The translations under genes and the position numbers were made by a program. DNA of 64,000 nt, from contig NZ_CP133990.1 of NCBI RefSeq assembly GCF_031582905.1, positions 1,178,001 to 1,242,000 of the forward strand, written 5' to 3'. The notes under the pieces were generated by a model, which was given only the letters and a program-made list of their open reading frames with translations, was not told where the DNA came from and did no database searches. Below are positions 39,176 to 48,180 of this stretch, piece by piece (within the stretch, counting starts at the first letter, position 1; each line of letters begins with the position of its first letter). Source of the DNA: Pengzhenrongella sp031582905 (GTDB taxonomy: Bacteria; Actinomycetota; Actinomycetes; Actinomycetales; Cellulomonadaceae).

Positions 39176-39895
39176 GTGAGCCTCGACGACGTCCGCCCCG
39201 TCCGCCGGATCACGCGCCGGGACTCGGCCGGGTACGACCCGGAGCAGTGGCCGTACCACCTGCCCGCGGTCCGCATGCTGCTCGACGACGGCCTCGACCT
39301 GCCACCCGGTGTGACGTTCCTCGTGGGGGAGAACGGCGCGGGGAAGTCGACCGTCGTGGAGGCGGTCGCCGCCGCCGCCGGGCTCAACGCCGAGGGCGGC
39401 AGCCGCAACGCGCGCCACACCACCCGGGTCAGCGAGTCCCCGCTGCACGAGGCGCTGCAGATCGTCCGCTCGCCGGGTGCGCCGCGGTGGTCCTACTTCC
39501 TGCGGGCCGAGACCATGCACGGCCTGTACACCTACCTGGAGGACCTCGGCAGCGGCCCCCGGTTGCACGAGATGAGCCACGGGGAGTCCTTCCTCGAGGT
39601 GCTGTCCCGGCACTTCGACGAGCCCGGCTTCTACGTGCTCGACGAGCCCGAGGCGGCGCTGTCGTTCACGTCCTGCCTCGCGCTGGTCGACCTCCTCGAC
39701 CGGCTCGCGAAGGCGGGCGCGCAGGTGCTATGCGCCACCCACTCACCGCTGCTCACCGCCCTGCCTGGCGCCACCATCCTCGAGCTGGACGACGACGGCC
39801 TGCGTCGCACGACGTGGGAGGACCTCGAGCTCGTCGCCCACTGGCGCACGTACCTGCGCGACCCGCGCGCCTACCTGCGCCACGTCCTGGACTGA
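39176..39895 (+). CDS. AAA ATPase (ABC/RecF-like ATP-binding protein)
   Basis: This 239-residue protein has Walker A GENGAGKS (about residue 51), an ABC-like signature region MSHGESFLEVL, Walker B FYVLDEPEAALS and a switch His in CATHSPLL. It fits the predicted ATPase family of single-domain SbcC/RecF-like proteins. No transporter partner is adjacent. The GTG start at 39176 lacks a strong Shine-Dalgarno. Function is unknown. Confidence 0.82.
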   Translation: MSLDDVRPVRRITRRDSAGYDPEQWPYHLPAVRMLLDDGLDLPPGVTFLVGENGAGKSTVVEAVAAAAGLNAEGGSRNARHTTRVSESPLHEALQIVRSPGAPRWSYFLRAETMHGLYTYLEDLGSGPRLHEMSHGESFLEVLSRHFDEPGFYVLDEPEAALSFTSCLALVDLLDRLAKAGAQVLCATHSPLLTALPGATILELDDDGLRRTTWEDLELVAHWRTYLRDPRAYLRHVLD

Positions 39896-39903
39896 GGCCA
39901 GCC

Positions 39904-41716
39904 CTACGCCGTCGGGCGCTGCGCCGCGTAGACCGCGTCGATCTGGTCCGCGAAGTCGGCGAGCACCCGGGCGCGCTTCACCTTCAGCGACGGCGTGAGG
40001 TAGCCGTTGGCCTCGGTGAAGTCGACGTCGAGCACCGACACCTTGCGGATGGACTCCGCGCGCGACACCGCCTCGTTCGCGCGCTCGGCCGCGCGGTCGA
40101 GCGCGGCCAGCACCTCCGGGTGCGTCGCGGCCGCGGCGACGTCCATCTCCGGGAGCCCGTGCGACGCGAGCCACCCGGGCAGCATCTCCGCGTCGAGCGT
40201 CACCAGTGCCGCGATGTACGGGCGTCCGTCGCCGACGACGACGCACTGGCTCACCAGGGGATGGCCGCGGAAGCGGTCCTCGAGGACGGCCGGGGCGACG
40301 TTCTTGCCGCCCGCGGTGACGATGATCTCCTTGGAGCGGCCGGTGATGCGCAGGAAGCCGTCGTCGTCCATGGCGCCCAGGTCCCCGGTGCGGAACCAGC
40401 CGTCGACGAGCGCCTCCGCGGTCGCCTCGGCGTTGCCGCGGTAGCCGCGGAAGACGTGCGGACCCTTGACGAAGATCTCGCCGTCGTCGTCGATGCGCAT
40501 GCTCGTGCCGGGGAACGGCGGCCCCACGGAGCCGATCCGGAGCGCGTCCGGCCGGCTGACCGCGGTCGGAGCCGCCGTCTCCGTCAGGCCGTAGCCCTCG
40601 AGCACGTGCAGCCCCAGCCCGCGGTAGAAGTGGCCGAGCCGTTCGCCGAGCGGCGCCCCGCCGGAGATCGCCCAGTCGGCGCGGCCGCCCAGCGCCGCCC
40701 GCAGCCGGCCGTAGACGAGCCGGCCGGCCAGGGCATGCTGCGCCCGGAGCGCGGGGACGGGCCGCCCGGGGTCTCCAGCGCGCGGGACCACGTGATCGAG
40801 ACCTTCGCGGCCCAGCGGAACAGCCGCAGCCGGGGCCCGGTGCCGGCCTTCTGCTCGGCGGAGTTGTAGACCTTCTCGAACACCCGCGGCACGGACAGGA
40901 TGAACGTGGGCCGGAAGGTCGCGAGGTCCGGCAGGAGCTGCTTGGGATCGGGCGTGTAGCCGATGACCGCGCCGGAGGGGATGCACAGGATCTGGATGAA
41001 GCGTGCGAAGACGTGGGCGAGCGGCATGAAGAGCAGCGTCCGGGCGCCCGGCGTCGCGCAGACCGCGCCGAACGCGATCGCGCCGTTGAGGGCCAGGTGC
41101 AGGAAGTTGCCGTGCGTGAGCTCGACGCCCTTGGGGCGTCCGGTCGTGCCGGACGTGTAGATGACGGTCGCGAGGTCGTCGGCGCGGGGGAGCCCGCGGC
41201 GGCGGTCGAGCTCGGCGTCGTCGACCGCCGCACCGGACGCGGCGAGGTCGTCCAGGCCGCCGTCGTCGATGGTCCACACGTGCTCGACCTGCGGCAGGTC
41301 GCCACGGATGCCCTCGACGAGCGCGGCGTGCGCCGGCGTCTCCACGACGGCGGCGCGGACGCCGGAGTCGGACAGGATCCAGTGCACCTGGTCCGCGGAC
41401 GACGTCTCGTACACCGGCACACCGACCGCCCCGGCGGCCCACACGGCGAAGTCGACGACCGTCCACTCGTACCGGGTGCGGGACATGATCGCGACGCGGT
41501 CACCGGGCTCGACGCCCGCCGCGACCAGGCCCTTCGCGACCCCGTCCACCTCCTCGGCGAACGCGCGGGCGGACACCGCGACCCAGCCGCCGTCGAGGGG
41601 GACTTCCGCTCGGCGAACGTCCCCTCGGGATCGCGGGCGACCCGCTCGGTGAGCAGCGTGGTGATGCTGGCCCCCGGGTCGACGTCGACGAGGCTGGGTG
41701 CGGTGAACTCGGGCAT
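39904..41716 (-). CDS. long-chain fatty-acid-CoA ligase (FadD15-like), frame broken twice
   Basis: Reconstructed as 604 residues, matching the actinobacterial FadD15 type. The AMP-binding motif YTSGTTGRPKG, the GYGLTETAAPT linker and the C-terminal hinge and catalytic Lys (GRSKEIIVTAGGKNVAP and LTPSLKVKR) are present. It activates fatty acids as acyl-CoA through acyl-AMP. The frame breaks at GGGGG 41597-41601 and GGGG 40768-40771, each healed by one base. The ATG at 41714-41716 follows AGGAG by 6 bases. The gene is convergent with the ATPase gene, with 8 bases between. Confidence 0.88.
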
Positions 41717-41969
41717 GACGGCTCCTGTGCGGCGGCGGCTACCACGACCCTATGCCTGGGTCCGGCCCGGCCGCGGGACGCCGCGCGCGGTCGCCCCGGG
41801 GCCCCGGCCGCGAGGCGGGTCCCGGCGCCAGAGCACCCGCGCCGGGTCCCGCGCTCTGAGCCCGGGGTGGCGCCACTCGTCCGGGTGGTCGAAGGTGGGA
41901 GGGGTCAGCACCCCTCCGGTGTGCCGCACCGGACGGGTCTCGCTCCGTGCTCCTTTGGAGGCGCTGCCC

Positions 41970-43172
41970 ATGAAGCTCGACTGGCTCAAGCCGCTGCTCA
42001 ACCGGACCGGACCGTTCACCACGGTCTACATCGACTCCACCCGCTCGGATCCCTCGGGCGAGACGGAGGTGCTCGACCGGTGGAAGGGGCTGCGCCGCGA
42101 CCTGGAGCGGCAGGGTGCGCCCGCCCGAGTGCTGGAGGACATCGAGGACGTCGTCGGCCGCCCCACGCGGGTCGCCGGGCCGCACGGCCGGGTGCTCATC
42201 GCGGATGCGGAAGGCGTGCGGGTGGACCGCGTGCTCGCCGACCCGCCGGACCGCAACGCCGCCACCTACGGGCCGGTGCCGGCGCTGCTGGAGGCGGCCC
42301 GGGCCGCGGACGAGGCGGTTACGTACCTTCTCGTCGAGACCGACCGGCAGGGCGCTGACCTGCACTGGAGCGACAGCACCGGCCGGCTCGAGGCCGGGGA
42401 CCACGAGGTCGTCCAGGGTGACCACGACGTCCTGCGCAAGGTGCGCTCGGGCGACGGCTTGCGGCACGACCGCGAGCAGAACCGCGCCGAGGACTCCTGG
42501 GAGCGCAACGCCGAGATCGTCGCGGCCGACATCGACCGGCAGGTCGTCGAGCGGTGCCCTGAGCTCATCATCCTCACCGGCGACGTCCGCGAGGTCCCGC
42601 TGCTGCACGAGAAGCTCGGGCAGCGCGCCAAGGAGCTCGTCATCGAGGTCCCGGGCGGCTCCCGCGCCCAGGGCATCAAGCAGGACGTCTTCCAGGAGCG
42701 GGTGAACGCGACGCTCGAGGCGTTCCGCGCCCGTCGTCGGGAGGGCGTCCTGGACCACTTCCGCCAGGAGCAGGGCCGCGGGGGAGCGGCGGTCACCCAG
42801 CTCGACGACGTCGTCGACGTGCTGCGCCGTGGTCAGGTGCTCGACCTCGTCATGCACGAGTCGGTCACGACGGCCGCCTCACCGCTCGCCGACCGGATGG
42901 CGTGGGTCGGTCCCGACCCGCTGCAGATCGCCCTCACCCGGGGCGAGCTCGTCGCGATGGGGGTCGACGAGGGCGCCCGCGAGCTGCGGGCGGACATCGC
43001 GCTCGTGCGGGCCGCCCTGGGGCAGGACGCCGGGCTCACCTTCGCCGTGGACGGCAGCGTCGACCTCATCGACGGGATCGGGGCGATCCTGCGGTGGACG
43101 GACTCCTCGACGCCGAGCGAGTCCCTGCAGAGCCAGTCCCGGGACACCGAGCGACTGCGCGACGTGGGCTGA
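41970..43172 (+). CDS. baeRF-type protein (Vms1/eRF1-like, Rv2629 family)
   Basis: This 400-residue protein matches the actinobacterial family related to archaeal/eukaryotic release factor 1 and the Vms1/ANKZF1 peptidyl-tRNA hydrolases. TVYIDSTRSDPSG opens the N-terminal domain, IILTGDVREVPLLHEKL the second domain and LDLVMHESV the third. Members are often induced under stress and may act in ribosome rescue or hibernation; this is family knowledge, not shown here. The ATG at 41970 has TTTGGAGG 9 bases upstream. A strong terminator follows. Confidence 0.8.
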   Translation: MKLDWLKPLLNRTGPFTTVYIDSTRSDPSGETEVLDRWKGLRRDLERQGAPARVLEDIEDVVGRPTRVAGPHGRVLIADAEGVRVDRVLADPPDRNAATYGPVPALLEAARAADEAVTYLLVETDRQGADLHWSDSTGRLEAGDHEVVQGDHDVLRKVRSGDGLRHDREQNRAEDSWERNAEIVAADIDRQVVERCPELIILTGDVREVPLLHEKLGQRAKELVIEVPGGSRAQGIKQDVFQERVNATLEAFRARRREGVLDHFRQEQGRGGAAVTQLDDVVDVLRRGQVLDLVMHESVTTAASPLADRMAWVGPDPLQIALTRGELVAMGVDEGARELRADIALVRAALGQDAGLTFAVDGSVDLIDGIGAILRWTDSSTPSESLQSQSRDTERLRDVG

Positions 43173-43229
43173 CGAGACGGGCCGCCGCCCGACGGCGTCC
43201 CTGCTCGGCCCGCGCCGTACGGCGCACTC

Positions 43230-43269
43230 ACGTGAGGGCCCGACCGCTGCGGCGGTCGGGCCCTCACGT
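43230..43269. terminator. bidirectional terminator
   Basis: A perfect 18-bp stem (43230-43247 with 43252-43269) with a 4-base loop lies between the convergent baeRF-type gene and valS. Confidence 0.9.
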
Positions 43270-43330
43270 CATGGTCCGGTGCCCATGTCCTGGTGTCCGT
43301 GGCCCGGCGTGGGTGTGGACCGGCTCGTCG

Positions 43331-46054
43331 TCAGGCCCTGACGCGCGCCTCGGCCTCGCCGAGCTCGACCTCGCGCACGACGGTCAGCGCGGTGACGTCC
43401 GCCGCGCCGTCCCCGGCCCCCGGCGTCGCGGCCACGACGTCCAGGTCGCCGGTCACCCGGCCCGCGGCGCGCACGTCACCGACGACCGAGCCGACGGCGT
43501 CGACCGCGGTCGCGGGGACCGCGAGGACCGCGCGCAGGATCGGCGTGCGCATGGAGACCTTCGCCTCCGACTTCACCTTCCGCAGTGCGGCCAGCGCCGC
43601 ACCGGCGACCCCGAGCAGACCGGGGTCGGCGTCGCCGGCGGCCTGGCGCAGCGGGGCCGGGTCCGGCCAGGCGGCGCGGTGCACCGAGCCCTCGCGCCAC
43701 CACGACCAGACCTCCTCGGTCGCGAAGGGCAGCACGGGGGCGAACAGCCGCAGCATGGTGTCCAGGGCCAGGCCCAGCGCGGCCCGGGCGGACGCCGTCG
43801 CTTCGCTCACCTCGGCCGCGCCGCCGCCGTAGGCGCGGTCCTTGACCAGCTCGAGGTAGTCGTCGCAGAACGTCCAGAAGTACGTCTCGGTGAGCTCGAG
43901 GGCGCGCGTGTGGTCGTACGCCTCGTACGCCTCGGTGGCCCTCACGACGACGTCGGCCAGCCCGGCGAGCATCGCGCGGTCCAGCGGGTCCGTCACCAGG
44001 GACGGGTCCAGCGCCACGTCCGCGCCCTCGCCGCCGAAGGTGAGCGCGAACTTGCTTGCGTTGAGCACCTTGATCGCCAGGCGGCGGCCGATCTTCATCT
44101 GGCCGACCTCGAAGGCCGCGTCCGTCCCGAGCCGCGCCGACGCGGCCCAGTAGCGCACCGCGTCGGAGCCGTGCTCCTCGAGCAGGCCTCGCGGGGTGAC
44201 CACGTTGCCCTTGGACTTCGACATCTTCTTGCGGTCGGGATCGAGGATCCAGCCGCTGATCGCCGCGTTCGCCCACGGCAGCGACCCGTGCTCGAGGTGC
44301 GAGCGGACCACCGTGGAGAACAGCCAGGTGCGGATGATGTCCTGCCCCTGCGGGCGCAGGTCCATGGGGAACACGCGCTCGAACAGGTCCGGGTCTGAGC
44401 GCCAGCCGCCGGCGATCTGCGGGGTCAGCGAGCTCGTCGCCCAGGTGTCCATGACGTCCGGGTCTCCGACGAAGCCGCCGGCCTGCCCGCGCTGCTCGGC
44501 CGTGTAGCCGTCCGGGACGTCGCTCGACGGGTCGACCGGGAGCGCGCTCTCGGCCGGCACGATCGGGTGGTCGTGGTCCGGTTCGCCGTCGTCGCCGACC
44601 GGGTACCAGACCGGGAAAGGGACGCCGAAGAAGCGCTGGCGCGAGATGAGCCAGTCACCGTTCAGGCCGCCGACCCAGTTCTCGTACCGGACCCGCATGA
44701 AGTCGGGGTGGAACGCGAGCTCGGTGCCGCGCGCGAGCAGCTCGGTGCGCAGCTCACGGCCCGGCGCGGGGCGCCCGCCGTTGCGGATGTACCACTGGCG
44801 CGACGTGACGATCTCGAGCGGCTTGTCGCCCTTCTCGAAGAAGTTGGCCTTGCGCTGGGTGGCGACGGGCTCGCCGTCCAGGTCGCCGCTAGCACGCAGC
44901 GCCTCCACGACCTTGGTGCGGGCGGTGAACGTCGTCGTGCCCGCGAGCTCGGACCAGAGCGCCTCCGCCTCCGGGGCCGCGCCGGCGTCGGCGGCGAGCC
45001 ACGCCGGGGTGTCCCGCACCAGGCGGCCGTCGCGTCCGATGACCGAGCGCGTGGGCAGCTGCAGCTCGCGCCACCACTGCACGTCGGTCAGGTCGCCGAA
45101 GGTGCAGCACATCGCGATGCCGGCGCCCTTGTCGGGCTCGGCGGCGGGGTGCGCGAGCACCGGGATCTCGACGCCGAACAGCGGCGAGCGGACCGTGGTG
45201 CCGAACAGGTGCTGGTACCGCTCGTCGTCGGGGTGCGCGATGAGCGCGACCACGGCCGGGAGCAGCTCGGGGCGCGTCGTCTCGATGTGGACGGGGCCGG
45301 CGGCGGCGTGGAAGGCGACGCGGTGGAAGGCGCCCGGGTAGTCGCGCGCCTCGAGCTCGGCCTGCGCGACGGCCGTCTGGAACGTCACGTCCCACAGGCC
45401 CGGGGCCTCGGCCTGGTACGCCTCGCCGCGGGCGAGGTTGCGCAGGAACGCCTGCTGGGCGACGGCGCGGGCCTCGGCGGAGATGGTCTGGTAGTGGTGC
45501 TGCCAGTCGACGGACAGGCCCAGGTAGCGCCACAGGGACTCGAACTCGCGCTCGTCCTCGACCGTCAGGCGCTCGCAGAGCTCGATGAAGTTGCGGCGCG
45601 AGATCGGCCGCTGATCGGCGGCCTTGGTGCTCTTGCCCTCGCCGCCCACCTGGGGCGGGGTGAAGTCGGGGTCGTACGGCAGCGACGGGTCGCAGCGCAC
45701 GCCGAAGTAGTTCTGCACGCGGCGCTCGGTGGGCAGGCCGTTGTCGTCCCAGCCCATCGGGTAGAACACCTCGCGCCCGGACATGCGGCGGTAGCGCGCG
45801 ACGACGTCGGTGTGCGTGTAGGAGAACACGTGCCCCACGTGCAGCGAGCCCGAGACGGTCGGCGGCGGGGTGTCGATGGAGTACACGTCGGAGCGTGCGG
45901 CGGTGCGGTCGAACGCGTACGTCCCGCCGTCCGTCCAGGCCCGGTCCCAGCGGTCCTCCAGGCCGTCCAGGGAGACCTTGTCCGGGACCCGCCCGACGCT
46001 CGCCGACGGCGCGGGTGCGGGGACGGGGGACTCGGTCGGCTGCAGGTCGCTCAT
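43331..46054 (-). CDS. valS: valine-tRNA ligase
   Basis: This 907-residue class I synthetase charges tRNA-Val. The HIGH-like motif is HVGH in SGSLHVGHVFSYTHTD and the second signature is KMSKSKGN. The CP1 editing domain includes HIETTRPELLPAVVALIAHP. The sequence PMGWDDNGLPTERRVQNYFG belongs to the archaeal-like actinobacterial ValRS group. The ATG at 46052-46054 follows GGAGG. The 2.7-kb frame is intact, which shows that frame errors here are local to some G/C runs. Confidence 0.96.
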   Translation of the reverse strand: MSDLQPTESPVPAPAPSASVGRVPDKVSLDGLEDRWDRAWTDGGTYAFDRTAARSDVYSIDTPPPTVSGSLHVGHVFSYTHTDVVARYRRMSGREVFYPMGWDDNGLPTERRVQNYFGVRCDPSLPYDPDFTPPQVGGEGKSTKAADQRPISRRNFIELCERLTVEDEREFESLWRYLGLSVDWQHHYQTISAEARAVAQQAFLRNLARGEAYQAEAPGLWDVTFQTAVAQAELEARDYPGAFHRVAFHAAAGPVHIETTRPELLPAVVALIAHPDDERYQHLFGTTVRSPLFGVEIPVLAHPAAEPDKGAGIAMCCTFGDLTDVQWWRELQLPTRSVIGRDGRLVRDTPAWLAADAGAAPEAEALWSELAGTTTFTARTKVVEALRASGDLDGEPVATQRKANFFEKGDKPLEIVTSRQWYIRNGGRPAPGRELRTELLARGTELAFHPDFMRVRYENWVGGLNGDWLISRQRFFGVPFPVWYPVGDDGEPDHDHPIVPAESALPVDPSSDVPDGYTAEQRGQAGGFVGDPDVMDTWATSSLTPQIAGGWRSDPDLFERVFPMDLRPQGQDIIRTWLFSTVVRSHLEHGSLPWANAAISGWILDPDRKKMSKSKGNVVTPRGLLEEHGSDAVRYWAASARLGTDAAFEVGQMKIGRRLAIKVLNASKFALTFGGEGADVALDPSLVTDPLDRAMLAGLADVVVRATEAYEAYDHTRALELTETYFWTFCDDYLELVKDRAYGGGAAEVSEATASARAALGLALDTMLRLFAPVLPFATEEVWSWWREGSVHRAAWPDPAPLRQAAGDADPGLLGVAGAALAALRKVKSEAKVSMRTPILRAVLAVPATAVDAVGSVVGDVRAAGRVTGDLDVVAATPGAGDGAADVTALTVVREVELGEAEARVRA

Positions 46055-46270
46055 GGTCACGATCCTCCCAGATGGGCGACGGTGGGCCGGTCGGTGTCCG
46101 GCGGTGCCCTGCCGGCACGCCCACGCCCGCCGTGCGGGGCACGACGTCGTCGTCGGTCGTCCGGGCGGGCCCGCGCGGGCGGGACTACGCTCGCCGGGGC
46201 GTCCAGCGGGATGCCCGCACGCAGGGACGACGACGGCGCCACGACGGCGCGACGAGGGGACGGGACGCAC

Positions 46271-47274
46271 ATGGCGCAGGGTCTGACGATCGGGTACGCG
46301 GCGGCGCTGGAGCAGTTCCACCCCACCGACATCGTCGATCTCTCCGAGCTCGCCGAGTCCCATGGGTTCTCCGGCGTCATGGCGGCGGACCACTTCCAGC
46401 CGTGGGTGCCCGCCCAGGGGAGAGCGCCTTCGTCTGGAACGTGCTGTCGGCGCTCGGGCAGCGCACGCGCGGCGACCTGGGCCCGGGCGTGACCGCCCCG
46501 ACGTTCCGGTGGCATCCCGCGATGGTGGCGCAGGCCTCGGCGACCCTGGCCGCGATGTACCCCGGCCGGCACTGGCTCGGCCTGGGGTCGGGGGAGGCGC
46601 TCAACGAGCACATCGTCGCCGGCTACTGGCCCGAGGCGCCCGAGCGGATCAACCGCATGTTCGAGGCCATCGAGATCATCACCAAGCTGTTCAACGCCTC
46701 TCTCGCGGGCAAGGACGTCAAGCACTCCGGGCAGTTCTACAAGCTCGAGTCGACCCGCCTGTGGACGATGCCCGAGGTCGCACCGGAGATCCTCGTCGCG
46801 ACCGCCGGCCCGGTGACCGCCAAGCGCGCCGGGCGCCACGCCGACGGCCTCATCACGGTCGGCGCCCCGCTGGAGAAGATCTCCGGGCTGTTCGGCAAGT
46901 TCGCCGAGGGCGCCCGCGACGCCGGCAAGGACCCCGACACGATGCCGAAGGTGCTCCAGGTGCACCTGTCCTGGGCCGAGACCGACGAGGCCGCGCTGGC
47001 GAACGCGATGCAGCAGTGGCCCAACGGCGGCATGAAGTTCCCGAAGGGCGACATCCGCTCCCCGTTCGACTTCGAGCAGATGTCCAAGCTCGTGCGCCCC
47101 GAGGACTTCGCCGGCCGCATGGTCATCTCGGCCGACCCTGACGTGCACCGCGCCGAGCTGCAGAAGTACGTCGACCTCGGCTTCGACCGCATCTACCTGC
47201 ACAACGTCGGCCGCAACCAGCGCGAGTGGATCGAGACGTTCGGCCGCGACGTCCTGCCGAAGCTGGTGCGGTGA
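46271..47274 (+). CDS. F420-dependent LLM-class oxidoreductase (Fgd-like family), frame broken once
   Basis: Reconstructed as 334 residues. The sequence GYAAALEQFHPTDIVDLSELA, the ADHFQPWVPAQGESAFVWNVL segment and GLGSGEALNEH fit the F420-dependent glucose-6-phosphate dehydrogenase-related family (TIGR03557 type). The true substrate is uncertain. The break at GGGG 46417-46420 is healed by one G. The ATG at 46271 is well placed after GGGA. Its TGA overlaps the GTG of cofE, linking a cofactor user to cofactor synthesis. Confidence 0.85.
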
Positions 47275-48068
47275 GCGCAGGCTTCTGCGTCACCGCACCC
47301 GACGGGCTGCCCGAGGTCGTGCCGGGCGACGACCTCGTCGAGCTGCTCGCGGGTGCGCTCGCGCGCCTCGACCTGCCCGCGGGGCCGCCGGCGCTCGTGA
47401 GCGGTGACGTCGTCGTGGTGACGAGCAAGATCGTCTCCAAGGCGGAGGGGCGTGTGGTCACGGCGGCCGACCGGGAGCAGGCGATCACCGACGAGACCGT
47501 GCGTGTGGTGGCGACCCGCGAGCACCCCGGTGGGGTGACCCGCATCGTGGAGAACCGCCTCGGGCTCGTCATGGCCGCGGCCGGCGTGGACTCGAGCAAC
47601 ACCCCCGAGGGCACCGTGCTGCTGCTGCCGGTCGACCCGGACGCCTCCGCACGCGCGCTGCGGGCCGGGCTGGCTGCGCGGCTCGGTGTGCGGGTCGGGG
47701 TGGTCATCACCGACACCGCGGGCCGGCCGTGGCGTCAGGGGCAGACGGACCTCGCGATCGGGGCTGCGGGCGTCACGGTGCTCGACGACCTGCGGGGGCA
47801 GACCGACACCCACGGACGGCGCATGGACGTAACGGTCGCCGCCGTGGCCGACGAGATCGCCGCCGCGGCCGAGCTGGTCAAGGGCAAGACGTCGGGGCGT
47901 CCGGTGGCCGTCGTGCGTGGGCTGACGCACCTCGTGACGGCCGAGGACGGTCCGGGGGCGCGGAGCCTCGTGCGGACCGGGCCGGAGGACATGTTCGCGC
48001 TCGGCACGGCGGAGGCGTACGCGCAGGGGTGGCGGGACGCATCGGACGGAGTGACGTCACGGCGGTGA
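47271..48068 (+). CDS. cofE: coenzyme F420-0:L-glutamate ligase
   Basis: This 265-residue enzyme adds glutamate residues to F420-0. The VVVTSKIVSKAEGRVV segment, DSSNTPEGTVLLLPVDPD and GVVITDTAGRPWRQGQTDLAIG (in part TDTAGRPWRQGQTD) are diagnostic of CofE/FbiB N-domains. The nitroreductase-like C-terminal domain of mycobacterial FbiB is absent, so this is the single-domain type. The GTG at 47271 overlaps the previous stop (GTGA). Confidence 0.93.
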   Translation: MSAGFCVTAPDGLPEVVPGDDLVELLAGALARLDLPAGPPALVSGDVVVVTSKIVSKAEGRVVTAADREQAITDETVRVVATREHPGGVTRIVENRLGLVMAAAGVDSSNTPEGTVLLLPVDPDASARALRAGLAARLGVRVGVVITDTAGRPWRQGQTDLAIGAAGVTVLDDLRGQTDTHGRRMDVTVAAVADEIAAAAELVKGKTSGRPVAVVRGLTHLVTAEDGPGARSLVRTGPEDMFALGTAEAYAQGWRDASDGVTSRR

Positions 48069-48140
48069 CCTGACTGACGTCGGGCGCTGCTCCGTTCTCC
48101 ACAGTTCGCTCGCCGCCCTCTGGTTGTCGGGGGTTCCCGG

Positions 48141-48163
48141 TAGGATTCGAACAGGCGTTCGAA
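48141..48163 (+). promoter_or_regulatory. LexA (SOS) operator over the promoter of the DUF222-HNH gene
   Basis: TTCGAACAGGCGTTCGAA at 48146-48163 is a perfect palindrome of the form TCGAAC-N4-GTTCGA, the LexA consensus of actinobacteria and Gram-positives. It abuts a TANNNT -10 (TAGGAT, 48141-48146), so LexA binding would block transcription of the gene starting 18 bases downstream. Several mycobacterial 13E12-family genes are known LexA targets. Confidence 0.85.
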
Positions 48164-48180
48164 GCGGGGAGGTGGCGGCG

